DNA from: Heloderma charlesbogerti
Lineage: Eukaryota > Chordata > Lepidosauria > Squamata > Helodermatidae
Assembly (NCBI GenBank): GCA_026122225.1
Contig: JANEZZ010001471.1
Coordinates: 124,001 to 188,000, forward strand
DNA length: 64,000 nucleotides
Direction of reading: 5' to 3'
Below, one piece after another: positions 23,583 through 33,765 of the stretch. Each line of letters begins with the position of its first letter. Position 1 is the stretch's first letter. The notes under the pieces were generated by a model, which did not search any database, was not told the DNA's origin, and was given only the letters and a program-made list of their open reading frames with translations. The position numbers were made by a program, and so were the translations under genes.

Positions 23583-24006
23583 AGAGCAATCCTATGGCCC
23601 TTAGACAGTGTCTGGAGGGCCATAGGATAGTTCGGATTCCTGGATCCAAGGTTGGAAACAGCACTCCAACCTTGGACCCAGAAGTCCAAGCTCGCCTCCC
23701 CGCCAGCACAGCAAGAACCACGCTGACTGCCTCTCCAAGGTCACAAAAGCGACCTCAGAGAGCAGGGAAAGGGGGTGGCTCTGTGGGCAGGGAGGGGACT
23801 GGAGAGGCCAGCTTATGAAGAGTTCTCAGGCCTGCCCAGCTTCCTTCCCTCCCACTTCACAGAGGCAGGGCTAGATTAGCAAAAAAAGCTTATCTAGCAA
23901 AAATGCAGAGCGGGAGGAGCACGGAGGCAAAGATCACCTCTGCGCTCCTCCCACTCTACACAAGATGTCTGTCAGCCAGAGTTTGGAGGCTGGTGAGTGC
24001 CCTAAG
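23583..24006. repeat. GC-rich MITE-like element
   Basis: Left end AGAGCAATCCTATGGCCC with an inner foldback GGGCCATAGGATAGTTCGGA. The interior GATTCCTGGATCCAAGGTTG is shared with 11965-12408. The right end (GGTGAGTGCCCTAAG) is degraded. No coding capacity. Confidence 0.6.
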
Positions 24007-24390
24007 AGTCTCTCATCAAGTGAAAAAAAAAAAAACCCTAACAAAGTACTAGCAATTGCATCCTCATTAAAAAATGAAGCAGCCCAGCCCTGTGCAATAC
24101 TGGGCCAACTTTACTAGTTATTAAGAAAAATCTTAACACATTTTTTCAGTCCACTTTTATGACAAATTACTAGTCTTAGATCCAGCTTGAGTCATACTTG
24201 GCACAGACCCACTGAAATCAATGGGTCTAATCTAAGTCTGGCTAAATCTGCACCGAGCTCATTGTTGATTTTTAACAGGGTGTAAATTGATTTTAACTGA
24301 TGACTTCACATATTATGTGCTGTGTTTTTATGTAATTCCCTACACACTGGGTGTGCAATTGTGTTCTGAAAGGTGGCGTATGAATCACTT

Positions 24391-24680
24391 ACGGCGCAAT
24401 CCTATCCATATTTACACTACTACTGCCGCCAACGATGAAGCGCCGAGGGCTACAAGCCTTTGCACGCTTTTTCGGAACTGCAGCCGAGACAACGTGCATA
24501 GCTTCGGGCCATAAAGGCAAGCAGACCTCCCTCGTTATTGCCGCGCAACTCCGCAAGCAAGAAAGGGTTTCTAGAAGGCGGTTTCCCACAATTCCTATGC
24601 ATACGGACTTAAAAGTAGGTCCCATTGAGTTCAGTAGGGCTTACTTCCAGGTAAGCCGGTATAGGATTGCAGCCCCTATA
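24391..24680. repeat. MITE-like pair abutting the CpG-rich promoter
   Basis: Begins CGGCGCAATCCTATCC and ends GGTATAGGATTGCAGCC. The 3' half (24590-24680) is the common foldback CATTGAGTTCAGTAGGGCTT with ACTTCCAGGTAAG. CpG content is high for an intronic repeat, perhaps because it lies next to a CpG island. Confidence 0.55.
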
Positions 24681-24852
24681 TAGGACTGCAGCCCCTCCTG
24701 CTTCGCGCGGGCAGAAGGCGTGAGCAGCCGCCTTCCGCCCGCTTATTCCTTCCCAGCAGCCCCCCTCAGTGAAATCGAAACCGAAATGCTACGGCATCCC
24801 AACAGCTCTCACTAGGAGTTACCGTTGGGAAAACCGTTAAGAGGGTTTGTAC

Positions 24853-25060
24853 CTGTCCCGAACGCGCGCGCGCGCGCGCTCTCTCTCTCTCTCTCTCCCC
24901 TCTCAGGCACCTCAGAAGGCGCGCGCCACACCGCTGAGAGGAAAAGCCCCGCGCGACACCCGAACGCGGGTCTCCTCCACGCCAACCCAGGAGGCTAGGC
25001 GCTCGCTCTGACCGGAACGCATGCGCAGTTCTCGATTGCTGGGGTTTTCTTTCTTCTCGT
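24853..25060 (-). other. SMC6: Candidate SMC6 noncoding first exon
   Basis: On the minus strand the GC-rich block ends with CGGGACAG followed by GTACAAAC, a good splice donor at 24852-24851. The next minus-strand acceptor is that of the start-codon exon at 21249. The 5' boundary (about 25060) is a guess based on CpG density and the NRF1-like motif. Confidence 0.42.
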
Positions 25061-25220
25061 TCGTTGCCTTCCTCTTCCTGTGATCGCTATTGAGAGAGAG
25101 AGAGAGAGAGAAAGAGATTTTTTTTTCTTTTAGGAAAGAGATACATGCACCTCCACGTCAGGTTCCGGTATGCACGCCGCCATATGCGGGGAACGAGCAT
25201 CGTGCAAAGGATAGGAGCCT

Positions 25221-25440
25221 CACCAGTGGCGGCTGGTGGCCCCGATTCCGTTGGGCCTGGGCTTCCATTCTGGGTTTCAGCCAAAACCAGCCAGAACTCT
25301 GAAGGAACTATCCGAGGCGCTGAACTCTATCCCCACAATGGGTTCATCGTCTTGGAATAGTTCCTTTAGAGTTCTGACTGGTTCTGGCTGAAACCCAGGA
25401 TGAAATCACAGCCCCACTGAAATCGGAGCCACCAGCCTCC
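25221..25440. repeat. Foldback element inside the shared promoter interval
   Basis: The arms CTGGGTTTCAGCCAAAACCA / TGGTTCTGGCTGAAACCCAG and AACTCTGAAGGAACTAT / ATAGTTCCTTTAGAGTT pair over more than 40 bp. The outer ends GGCGGCTGGTGGCCCCGATT / AATCGGAGCCACCAGCC also pair. It lies between the candidate first exons of SMC6 and GEN1. Confidence 0.8.
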
Positions 25441-25722
25441 TCTGAGCCTCACAGACCTCAGTGGCAGCTTCCTGCAACCCGGCGCCCTCCAGTTTCGTTG
25501 GACTATAAAATGGCTGGCTGGGGATGATGGGAGTTGTAGTCCAGCACATCTGGAGGGCGTCAGGATGGGGAAAGCTCCTCTACGGTGTCCAGACGTTACG
25601 TGCCTCCCTCCCTCAAGTCCTGCTGGGAACCAGAAGTGTGGTAATAATAACATCAGTCTCTATCCCCTCGGGGATGATCGCCCCGCCTCCTCGCCTGGCA
25701 ACGTCTCCAAGCGTCCTGATTT

Positions 25723-25734
25723 CGCGCACGCGCA
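25723..25734. promoter_or_regulatory. NRF1-type palindromic site
   Basis: CGCGCACGCGCA fits the NRF1 consensus YGCGCAYGCGCR at every position and lies 50-150 bp upstream of the likely GEN1 start. NRF1 commonly drives TATA-less CpG promoters. Confidence 0.6.
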
Positions 25735-25758
25735 GTTAGGCCCGCCGGATTGCGAATC

Positions 25759-25765
25759 TTGGCGC
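25759..25765. promoter_or_regulatory. E2F-like site
   Basis: TTGGCGC followed by a T run resembles the E2F core. Cell-cycle control of both repair genes would fit, but a single short motif is weak evidence. Confidence 0.35.
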
Positions 25766-25779
25766 TTTTTGCTTGGAAG

Positions 25780-25888
25780 AGAAGGCGCGGCGTTGGTCTA
25801 TGACGTCGTGGTGCCGCGCACGTTTAAAGGATCGGCGGCGAGACTCGGCGTCCGCATTTGGCTCGCAGCACTTTGGTTAGAACTCTGT
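25780..25888 (+). other. GEN1: Candidate GEN1 noncoding first exon
   Basis: The GC-rich sequence after the CRE-like motif runs to ACTCTGTG followed by GTGAATGG, a plausible but imperfect donor. Vertebrate GEN1 has an untranslated first exon and its start codon in exon 2, which fits the acceptor at 36243. Both ends are approximate. Confidence 0.4.
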
Positions 25889-26015
25889 GGTGAATGGTAG
25901 TCTTGCTGTAATGCAGCCTTACCGAGCTTGGTGGTCTCCAGACGTGTTGGACTACAGCTCCCAGCATCCCCCTGCCAGCGTGCTGCCTGGGGAATGCTGG
26001 GGTTGTAGGAGTTTT

Positions 26016-26161
26016 TTCTGCCCCAGCAGGCATGGGATTGTGCGCTTAAAGACTAACAAAGTCTTTGTGGCATAAAAACTGGCACCTGGTGCATGAAGTG
26101 TCCTCCTCAGTTGGCTGGTTGGTGGGTGCAGAGGGAGTGGAGAATTATGAAAGGTGGGATT
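26016..26161 (+). repeat. Left copy of the 146-bp direct duplication flanking Bov-B copy 2
   Basis: Identical to 29344-29489 except for two bases: C versus A at 26024/29352, and T versus C in GGCTGG/GGCCGG. It contains GACTAACAAAGTCTTTGTGG and GGAGAATTATGAAAGGTGGG. It looks like a target-site duplication of unusual length. Confidence 0.93.
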
Positions 26162-29100
26162 GTTGTTGTTCAGTCGTTCAGTCGTGTCCGACTCTTCGTG
26201 ACCCCATGGACCATAGCACGCCAGGCCTTCCTGTCCTGCGCTCTCTCCCGGAGCGTGCTCAAGTCCATATTCATTGCATCCGTGATGCTATCTAGCCATC
26301 TCATCCTCTGCCGTCCCCTTCTCCTTTTGCCTTCAGTCTTTCCCAGCATCAGGGTCTTTTCCAGAGAGTTTTCTCTTCGCATTAGGTGGCCAAAATATTG
26401 GCGCTTCAGCTTCAGTCTCTGTCCTTCCAATGAGCACTCAGGGTTGATTTCCTTTAGGATGGACTGATTTGACCTCCTTGCAGTCCAGGGGACTCGTAAG
26501 AGTCTTCTCCAGCACCACAGTTCGAAAGCATCAATCCTTCGGCGCTCAGCCTTCCTTATAGTCCAGCTCTCACAGCCATACATTACTACTGGGAAAACCA
26601 TAGCTTTGATTAGACGGACCTTTGTCGGCAAGGTGATGTCTCTGCTTCTTACTATGCTGTCTAGGTTCGCCATAGCTTTCCTCCCAAGGAGCAAGCGTCT
26701 TTTAATTTCATGGCTACAGTCACCGTCTGCGGTGATCTTGGAGCCCAAAAAAGTAAAATCTGTCACTGCTTCCATTTCTTCCCCTTCTATATGCCAGGAA
26801 GTGATGGGGCCAGATGCCATGATCTTAGTTTTTTTAATGTTGAGTTTCAAACCAGCTTTTGCACTCTCCTCTTTCACTCTCAACAAGAGGCTCTTTAGAT
26901 CCTCTTCGCTTTCTGCCATTAGGGTGGTATCGTCTGCATATCGGAGGTTGTTGATAATTCTCCCAGCAATCTTAATTCCGACCTCTGATTCATCCAACCC
27001 GGCATTTCTCATGATGTACTGTGCATATAAGTTAAATAAGCAGGGTGACAATATGCAGCCTTGTCGTACTCCTTTCCCAATTTTGAACCAATCGGTTGTT
27101 CCATGTCTGGTTCTTACTGTTGCTTCTTGACCCTCGTACAGGTTTCTCAGGAGACAGGTAAGGTGGTCTGGTACTCCCATCACTTTAAGAATTTGCCACA
27201 GTTTGTTGTGATCCACACAATCAAAGGCTATAGCATAGTCAATGAAGCAGAAATAGACGTTTTTCTGGAATTCTCTTGCTTTCTCCATGATGCAGCGAAT
27301 GTTGGCGATTTGATCTCTAGTTCCTCTGCCTCTTCTAAACCCAGCTTGTACTTCCGGTAGTTCTCGGTTCGCATACTGCTGAAGCCTAGCTTGTAGGATT
27401 TTGAGCATCACCTTGCTGGCATGTGAAATGGGCGCAATTGTGTGGTAGTTTGAACACTCTTTGGCGTTGCCCTTCTTTGGAATTGGAATGTAAACTGACC
27501 TTTTCCATTCTTGTGGCCACTGTTGAGTGTTCCAGATTTGTTGGCATATTGAATGCAGCACTTTAACAGCATCATCTTTTAGGATTTTAAATAGCTCGGC
27601 TGGAATACTGTCATCTCCGCTAGCTTTGTTGTTACTAATGCTTCCTAAGGCCCACTTGACTTCACTCTCGAGGATGTCCGGCTCAAGTTCAGTGACCGCA
27701 CTATCATGGCTATCAGGGACATTCAGATCTTTCCTGTATAGTTCTTCTGTGTATTCTTGCCACCTCTTCTTAATCTCATCTGCTTCTGTTAGGTCCCTGC
27801 CTTCTTTGTCCTTGATCATGCCCGTCTTTGCACAAAACGTTCCCTTGAGATCTCCAATTTTCTTGAAGAGATCTCTAGTCTTTCCCATTCTGTTGTTTTC
27901 CTCAATTTCTTTGCATTGTTCATTTAAGAAGGCCTTCTTGTCTCCTTGCTATTCTCTGGAACTCTGCATTCAGTTGGGTATATCTTCCCCTTTCTCCCTT
28001 GCTTTTCGCTTCCCTTCTTTCGTGAGCTACTTGTAAAGCCTCATCAGACAGCCACTTTGCTTTCTTGCATTTCTTTTTCTTTGGGATGGATTTCATTGCT
28101 GCCTCCTGAACAATGTTATGGACCTCCGTCCATAGTTCCTCAGGCACTCTGTCTATCAGGTCTAATCCCTGAAATCTATTCCTCACCTCCACTGTATATT
28201 CATCAGGGATATGATTGAGGTCATACCTGAACGGTTTAGTGGTTTTCCCGACATTCTTCAATTTAAGCCGAAATTTTGCAAGCAGCAGCTCATGATCTGA
28301 GCCACAGTCAGCTCCAGGTCTTGTTTTTACTGACTGTATAGAGCTTCTCCATCTTTGGCTGCAAAGGACATAATCAATCTGATTTCGATATTGACCATCT
28401 GGTGACGTCCATGTGTAGAGTCACCTCTTGTGCTGTTGGAAAAGAGTGTTTGCTATGATCAGCATGTTCTCTTGGCAAAACTCTATTAGCTTTTGTCCTG
28501 CTTCATTTTGTACACCAAGGCCATGCCTGCCTGTTATCCCAGTGATTTCCTGACTTCCTACTTTAGCATTCCAATCCCCTATGATGAAGAGGACATCTTT
28601 TGTTGGTGTTAGTTCTAGAAGGTGTTGTAGGTCTTCATAGAACCGATCAACCTCAGCTTCTTCGGCATCAGTAGTTGGGGCATAGACTTGAATTACTGTG
28701 ATGTTGAATGGTTTGCCTTGGATTCGTACTGAGATCATTCTATCATTTTTAAGATTGTACCCCAGTACTGCTTTTCCCACCCTTTTGTTGACTATGAGTG
28801 CTACTCCATTTCTTCTAAGGGATTCTTGCCCACAATAGTAGATATGATGGTCACCTGAATTAAATTCGCCCATGCCTGTCCATTTTAGTTCGCTGATTCC
28901 CAAGATGTCGATGTTCAATCTTGCCATCTCATGTTTGACCACCTCCAGCTTACCTTGATTCATTGATCTGACATTCCAGGTTCCTAAACAATATTGTTCT
29001 TTACAGCATCGGATTTTCTTTTCACCACCAGACACATCCACAGCTGAGTGTCCTTTCGGGTTTGGCCCAGCTGCTTCACTCTTTCTGGCGCTACTTGGAA

Positions 29101-29343
29101 ATACCCTCTGCTCTTCCCCAGTAGCATATTGGACACCTTCCGACCTGAGGGGCTCATCTTCCGGCATCATATCTTTTAGCCTTGTGATACGTTCCATGGG
29201 GTTTTCTTGGCAAGAATCCTGGAGTGGGTTGCCATTTCCTTCTCCAGTGGACCACATTTTGTCAGAACTCTCTGCCATGACCTGTCCGTCTTGGGTGGCC
29301 CTGCACGGCATAGCTTATGGCTTCACTGAGTTACGCAAGCCCC
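26162..29343 (-). mobile_element. Bov-B (RTE) LINE copy 2, full-length, nearly intact
   Basis: About 3.18 kb on the minus strand. The 5' end (near 29343) starts GGGGCTTGCGTAACTCAGTG. The endonuclease block 29311-28421 has [33 protein letters not shown] and [11 protein letters not shown]. It continues in the same frame through 28261-27920 after a stop at 28423-28421 (CGA to TGA type). A 2-base loss near 27944 shifts the frame. The reverse transcriptase 27888-26170 is open for 572 residues with [37 protein letters not shown] and YGCESWTIRKAERRRIDAF. Only these two main lesions separate it from an intact frame. The 3' end (GTTCAGTCGTGTCCGACTC in plus orientation) is strongly similar to ruminant Bov-B ends. 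It lies in GEN1 intron 1, antisense to GEN1. Confidence 0.96.
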
Positions 29344-29489
29344 TTCTGCCCAAGCAGGCATGGGATTGTGCGCTTAAAGACTAACAAAGTCTTTGTGGCA
29401 TAAAAACTGGCACCTGGTGCATGAAGTGTCCTCCTCAGTTGGCCGGTTGGTGGGTGCAGAGGGAGTGGAGAATTATGAAAGGTGGGATT
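29344..29489 (+). repeat. Right copy of the 146-bp duplication
   Basis: Matches 26016-26161 at 144 of 146 positions and starts exactly where Bov-B copy 2 ends. Low divergence suggests a recent insertion. Confidence 0.93.
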
Positions 29490-29585
29490 AGGTAGCAATA
29501 AAATATAAACGTTGTCCTGATTTACAGGACAATCCGAAGGCTGCAATCCTTCGGTTTACCAAGTACCTCGGTGCTCTGTAGGTCT

Positions 29586-29745
29586 GCAATCCTATATATA
29601 CCTGTGATACACACTGAACTCAAGTGGACTTACTTCTGAGTAGACATGCAAAGAATTGAGAGGTATGTATCCTTACTTGGAAATAAATCCCACTCAATTC
29701 AGATGGACTTACTTCTAGGTAAGCATGCATAAGGTTACAGCTATG
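29586..29745. repeat. Two adjacent foldback repeats of the GCAATCCTAT...CATAAGG family
   Basis: Both carry the pattern CAATCCTAT, ACTGAACTCAAGTGGACTTA, CTTCTGAGTAGACATGCAAA. At least fifteen copies of this roughly 80-90-bp element occur in the window, for example 30965, 32035, 34560, 34880, 36045, 40598, 48415, 48967, 55785, 56058 and 62338-62648. Confidence 0.75.
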
Positions 29746-30019
29746 GAGTCCAATCTGAAGCATGATTACACAAAAGCACATTAAGTTTCCTTGGACTTGC
29801 TTTTAAGTAAATCTGCCTCTCATAATATTAGAACTCGGGATCATCCAATGCACCTGCTCGGCGAGAGATTCAGGACACGTGCAAGGAAGTGTTTTGTCAT
29901 GCAACACATCACTATGGCCTCTAGCTTAAATGGCTTTAGAGGAGCATGAGACACACTTATGGAGGAAGACAGGCCTGTTGGCTATGTTTGGTGGTGGTGC
30001 AGCCTCTCCATACTGGCTG

Positions 30020-30290
30020 TGCTTGAGAAATGTGTTTATTTAATTGATTTATATCTTGCTTTTCCACCCCAAACTGGCGCTCAAATGGCTAACAGTAAAA
30101 TCTGATAAAATACCACTTAGGACAACAATTAATAAAAGGACTAACATGGCAGCACAATCATTCAGGGAAGGATTGGATACAAAAATGGATCTTTAAGGGG
30201 TGCCTAAAACATGCCACGGTTGGCACCTCCTGAATATACATAACAGCAAATAAAAACACAGCTAAAACAATGAATACAGGGAACAAACAG
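30020..30290 (-). repeat. LINE 3'-end fragment (inverted tail)
   Basis: TGTTTATTTAATTGATTTAT then CTTGCTTTTCCACCCCAAAC, followed by A-rich sequence. This is the reverse of a LINE/SINE-type tail. Family uncertain. Confidence 0.45.
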
Positions 30291-30591
30291 CAGGGTCAGT
30301 CTGTTGTCTTGATGTCCTGTGTGTGGGCTTCCTGGAGACTTCGGGATAATAAACTGTGAAAAAAATTCAAAGATAAATAGTAAAATATATCTGAAAGAAA
30401 AGAAATGGAGATAATTTGAACTTCGGCACCCCCATTCAAGTGGCTTGCATTTGTGGGATTACAGCTACCTTATTGTAGCAGATAACTATGCTTTGACAAC
30501 CTGCTAAATATATTAACGCTGTTTCTATTCACTTTATAGTGTATTATAAAATGTGAGCAAAGAAGAATGTGTGGGTGCAAAATGCTTAAGG

Positions 30592-30680
30592 GTGCAATCC
30601 TGTGCATGTTTAGACAGGAAAAAAAAGCCATACAATTTCCAGCATGCCCCAGCCAGCCGTGTCTAAACATGTGTAGGATG
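30592..30680. repeat. Foldback MITE related to 21414-21545
   Basis: GGTGCAATCCTGTGCATGTT followed by TAGACAGGAAAAAAAAGCC pairs with GTCTAAACATGTGTAGG, with a CAGCATGCCCCAGCCAGCC centre. Confidence 0.6.
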
Positions 30681-31051
30681 TGTAGAATCAAATATATAAT
30701 GGTGACTAGTGAAAGCAAGCTACTGTTTAGCCAGAGTATTTCACCTTTTAGAAATACTTTCATTAGCAGCAAATTAGTTCTGACTGCTGGAAGATGCGTA
30801 AACACATGCACACTTTCCTGAGAAGCATTTCCCGCAGCATTTGGTGGGGCTTATTCCCAGGAAAGTGTGCATAGGATTGCAGTCAGGAAGTTGGTAAATC
30901 TCAAATGCTGGTGTGCTTTGACTCTTTTCATGGCCGTTTGGGAGCCTCTTAGAAATGTAAGCTTAGGCTGCACTCCTGTGCACACTTATTTGGGAGCAAG
31001 TCCCATTGCTTCTGAGCAGACTTGTATAGGATTGCATTGTAAACATGTTGC

Positions 31052-31578
31052 TGTGACTACATGTGTAAAGCTAGTTATGTCAGAAGAAACAGGGCAGAAT
31101 GTATAATAACCTTCCTAAGAGTGCCACTGGAAAGGTTTTTAAAAGAAGACCAAAAAAAGACAACAGCATAGGATTATAATGCCATTTGCAGCATAAGCAG
31201 AATTGGGCTGTGAATAGCACAAGGAAGAGAAACTCTGAAGTTGAGAAATTTGTCACTTAAACACGACTACAGTGTTATTCCATGATGTAGCCTTTGATGG
31301 TCCCTTTAGCTCCTCAGATAAAAGAAACTTTGCACTTACCCGGAAGCACTATATTTACTAGCGTTTGTGTTTGGTTTTTGATAAGAAGGCGTTAAACACA
31401 AATTGAGTTTTGTAATTTCTGAAAATAAATCATTCCCATTAGGAAACTAGGATTTGAAAAGTAAGAAAAAAGGCCATAAAGGTAGTCCTTTCATACAATT
31501 TCTTTCAAGCTCTTAACGCTGTTAAGAGATGCTTTTCCAAATACAAAGTGTGCTTTCCCCTAATAAAAGCTTGAAGGA
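31052..31578. other. GEN1 intron 1, no clear feature
   Basis: I see no repeat termini, gene or RNA in this stretch. Confidence 0.5.
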
Positions 31579-31663
31579 TTGGGGCCTACTCCTTCAGCAT
31601 GCTGGCTGGGGAATGCTGGGAGTTGTAGGACTTTTTCTTTCTAAATGGGCATAGGATTGCCCC

Positions 31664-31840
31664 CTTATTTATTATTTTGTTCATCCTGCTTTTCGTCCAT
31701 GGTGGATGTGGCGATGTACATGGTTCAACCTTCCCTCCTGGTTTTGTGAGGTAGGTTAGGCTGAGAGAGACTGACATAAACCCAGTGAACTGTGGGAATC
31801 TGAGTTCTAGTTTGTCATTCTAACCACTTAAACATCATAA
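31664..31840 (-). mobile_element. tRNA-derived squamate SINE, inverted and degraded
   Basis: Plus-strand order TTATTTATTATTTTG, TTTTGTGAGGTAGGTTAGGC, TCTGAGTTCTAG and CATTCTAACCACTTAAAC is the reverse of the SINE at 57530 (tail, middle, B box, A box). Confidence 0.65.
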
Positions 31841-32394
31841 GAGATTACTAACACTGAGAAACACTCATATACCCAAATGTCCTGGAAAGGAGGATCTACT
31901 TCTTTCAGATGTTGTCAGCTAATTGCATCTTGAAGTGAAAAGAATTGAGTGACTTGTTGAAGACCAATGTAATCCATTAAGGATGCAAGTCTATTGAACT
32001 TAATGGGGCTTTTGAGTTGACATGTATAGGTTTGCACTCTTAGTCTGCATCCCTTTTCAGAGGGCTTACTTCTGAGTTGAATTTTATGTGTGCTATCTTG
32101 TGACAAGGGGCCTCTGAACACAGCAGAACTTGCTTTCAAGTAAAATGCATAGAATTACACTGCAAGGCTTCCAGCTATCTATGCTCAAAATTACTGCCTT
32201 GATGCTCACATTTTTGGGGTGACATCTTAAACTGGAATTCTGCTGAATCACCAGAAAGTAGCTTAAGTTGACTTCCTGCTGTATAAAGTTTTATTCTCTG
32301 GTATGTGGTTTTATACTGCGTAAAATACTACGGTTTTTAAAAAGAAATATTTCAGGGATCATATTGTTTGCAAGACAGGGGTGAAACCTGAGCC

Positions 32395-32505
32395 AGTGCC
32401 CTTGAGGTGTGTTGGACTACAGCTCCCATCATCCCCAGCCAACATGGCCATCGGAAATTGCAGTGCATCACATCTGGAGGGCATCAGGTTGGGGAATTAT
32501 CACAC
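32395..32505. repeat. hAT-type MITE (CATCTGGAGGGCATCAGG family)
   Basis: GTTGGACTACAGCTCCCATC then CACATCTGGAGGGCATCAGG with TTGGGGAA. Same family as 33631-33765. Confidence 0.6.
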
Positions 32506-32789
32506 AAAATTGCTGGACTAAATGGACTATTTGCCAAGTGCATCCTCAGGATCATTTAACACAGATTAGTTATGCCTTATTCATTAAGAGATCTGGAACG
32601 TTCACACTTGCTTTGGCAATTTAACATAGACTGGGGAATCATGGGAAGGCTTCTTAAGAAAATAAAGAAAAACCATGCAAAGTTGACACCAGCCCACCCT
32701 CTGTGGATGCTTTTTTGTAGATATAATGCTGTATCCATAAGAGTCCATTAGATGGCACTGTCCACATTTTTGGTCAAAAGTATTGATTG

Positions 32790-33463
32790 TAGGGATGTAT
32801 GAAAATCACTTACCTGTTCGCGGATTATGTTTATGGTGGGGGGGAGGCGTTCAGTCCCTCCCCCCGGAATCCTGGACGGGGGGGTGGCGCCATTTGCGTT
32901 CCCCTTATTTTTGACATCTTAATCTACATAAATATTTACGTAGACTAAGACGGCCCAAAATAAGGAATGCAAATGGCAACGGCCATAGCCGCCGCCATTT
33001 GCAGTTTTTGTTTTTGTTTTTTACACACACGTGATAGGCTACGTAAGTTTTTACGTAGCCTAAAACGTCTGGGTAAAAAAAAAAGATGAGACTTACCCGG
33101 GATGAGACTTACCTGGGGCGGATCTTCCGGGCAGTGGCAGCTCCGGCGGCGGCTTCGGCTGGTCTTCCGACCAGCTGCCGCCGCGGTTTGCATACGCCTT
33201 TTTTTTTTTTTACCCAGACATTTTAAGCTATGTAAAAACTTACGTAGCCTATCACATATGTGTACAAAACAAAACTGCAAATGGCGGCGGCGGCCGGTCG
33301 GAAGACCAGGCGAAGCTGCCGCCGCCCGGAAGATCCGCCCCAGGTAAGTCTCATCCCGGGGGGATCTGCGGGGGGCAGGCTGTTCCGCCACAGATTTCGG
33401 GGGGCCGAATGCACTGTCATTCGGCTTCCCCGAGATCCGTGGCGGAATTCTCTGCCATCCCTA
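32790..33463. mobile_element. Nonautonomous hAT-type element built of nested palindromes
   Basis: Ends TAGGGATG and CATCCCTA are inverted, and the element is flanked by a perfect 8-bp duplication ATTGATTG (32782-32789 and 33464-33471), the hAT hallmark. Inside, CCATTTGCGTTCCCCTTATT pairs with AATAAGGAATGCAAATGG. Further in, GATAGGCTACGTAAG with TACCCAGAC-type arms (about 32990-33085) pairs with 33195-33300, and CTTACCTGGGGCGGATCTTC (33112) pairs with GAAGATCCGCCCCAGGTAAG (33329). The three nested hairpins and CGGCGG-rich loops leave no coding capacity. Confidence 0.88.
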
Positions 33464-33630
33464 ATTGATTGCGCTGATTTTCCTCCCTCTCTGCTCTTTG
33501 GACCAAATTTCGGTTTGGGACAGATGTACAATTGTTCCATGACTGATTCTGTATGACAGACTTTGGCATTATACCTCCATCTTAAAGATAAAACCTTCCC
33601 AGTGGCACTCTTGGAAAGGTTGTTGTACAT

Positions 33631-33765
33631 CGGGGTGGGCAACTTGTGGCTTTCCATACGTTTTGGCCTACAACTCCGATCATCCTTCCGAACTGGCTAT
33701 GCTGGCTCAGGCTGATGGGAGTTGTAGGCCAAAACTTCTGGAGGGCCACACTTTCCCCGCTGCTG
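33631..33765. mobile_element. Short hAT MITE with 8-bp target duplication
   Basis: GGGGTGGGCAACTTGTGGC on the left, GGAGGGCCACACTTTCCCC on the right, foldback TTTTGGCCTACAACTCC / GGAGTTGTAGGCCAAAA inside. Flanked by TTGTACAT (33623-33630) and TTATACAT (33766-33773), 7 of 8 bases matching. Confidence 0.78.

Larger units (their letters stand above)
24690..25890. promoter_or_regulatory. Probable bidirectional SMC6/GEN1 promoter region (CpG-rich)
   Basis: This GC- and CpG-rich stretch lies between the 5' ends of two divergent genes. It contains an exact NRF1-type site CGCGCACGCGCA (25723-25734), a partial one ACGCATGCGCAG (25017-25028), an E2F-like TTGGCGC (25759-25765) and a CRE-like TGACGTC (25801-25807). 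There is no obvious TATA box. (CG)n and (CT)n runs are at 24863-24897 and (GA)n at 25092-25112. Human SMC6 and GEN1 are also head to head, which supports the reading. Transcription start sites cannot be set from sequence alone. Confidence 0.72.

Noticed and set aside
24863..24897. (CG)n(CT)n tract as a functional Z-DNA element
   Set aside because: Z-DNA-prone sequence is present, but function cannot be inferred from a short simple repeat.
25090..25360. Open frames in the promoter region as upstream ORFs
   Set aside because: They run across a simple repeat and a foldback element and are not linked to either gene by splice sites.
26170..27888. A 572-residue open frame as a host gene
   Set aside because: It is the reverse transcriptase of a Bov-B LINE with LINE ends and flanking duplications.
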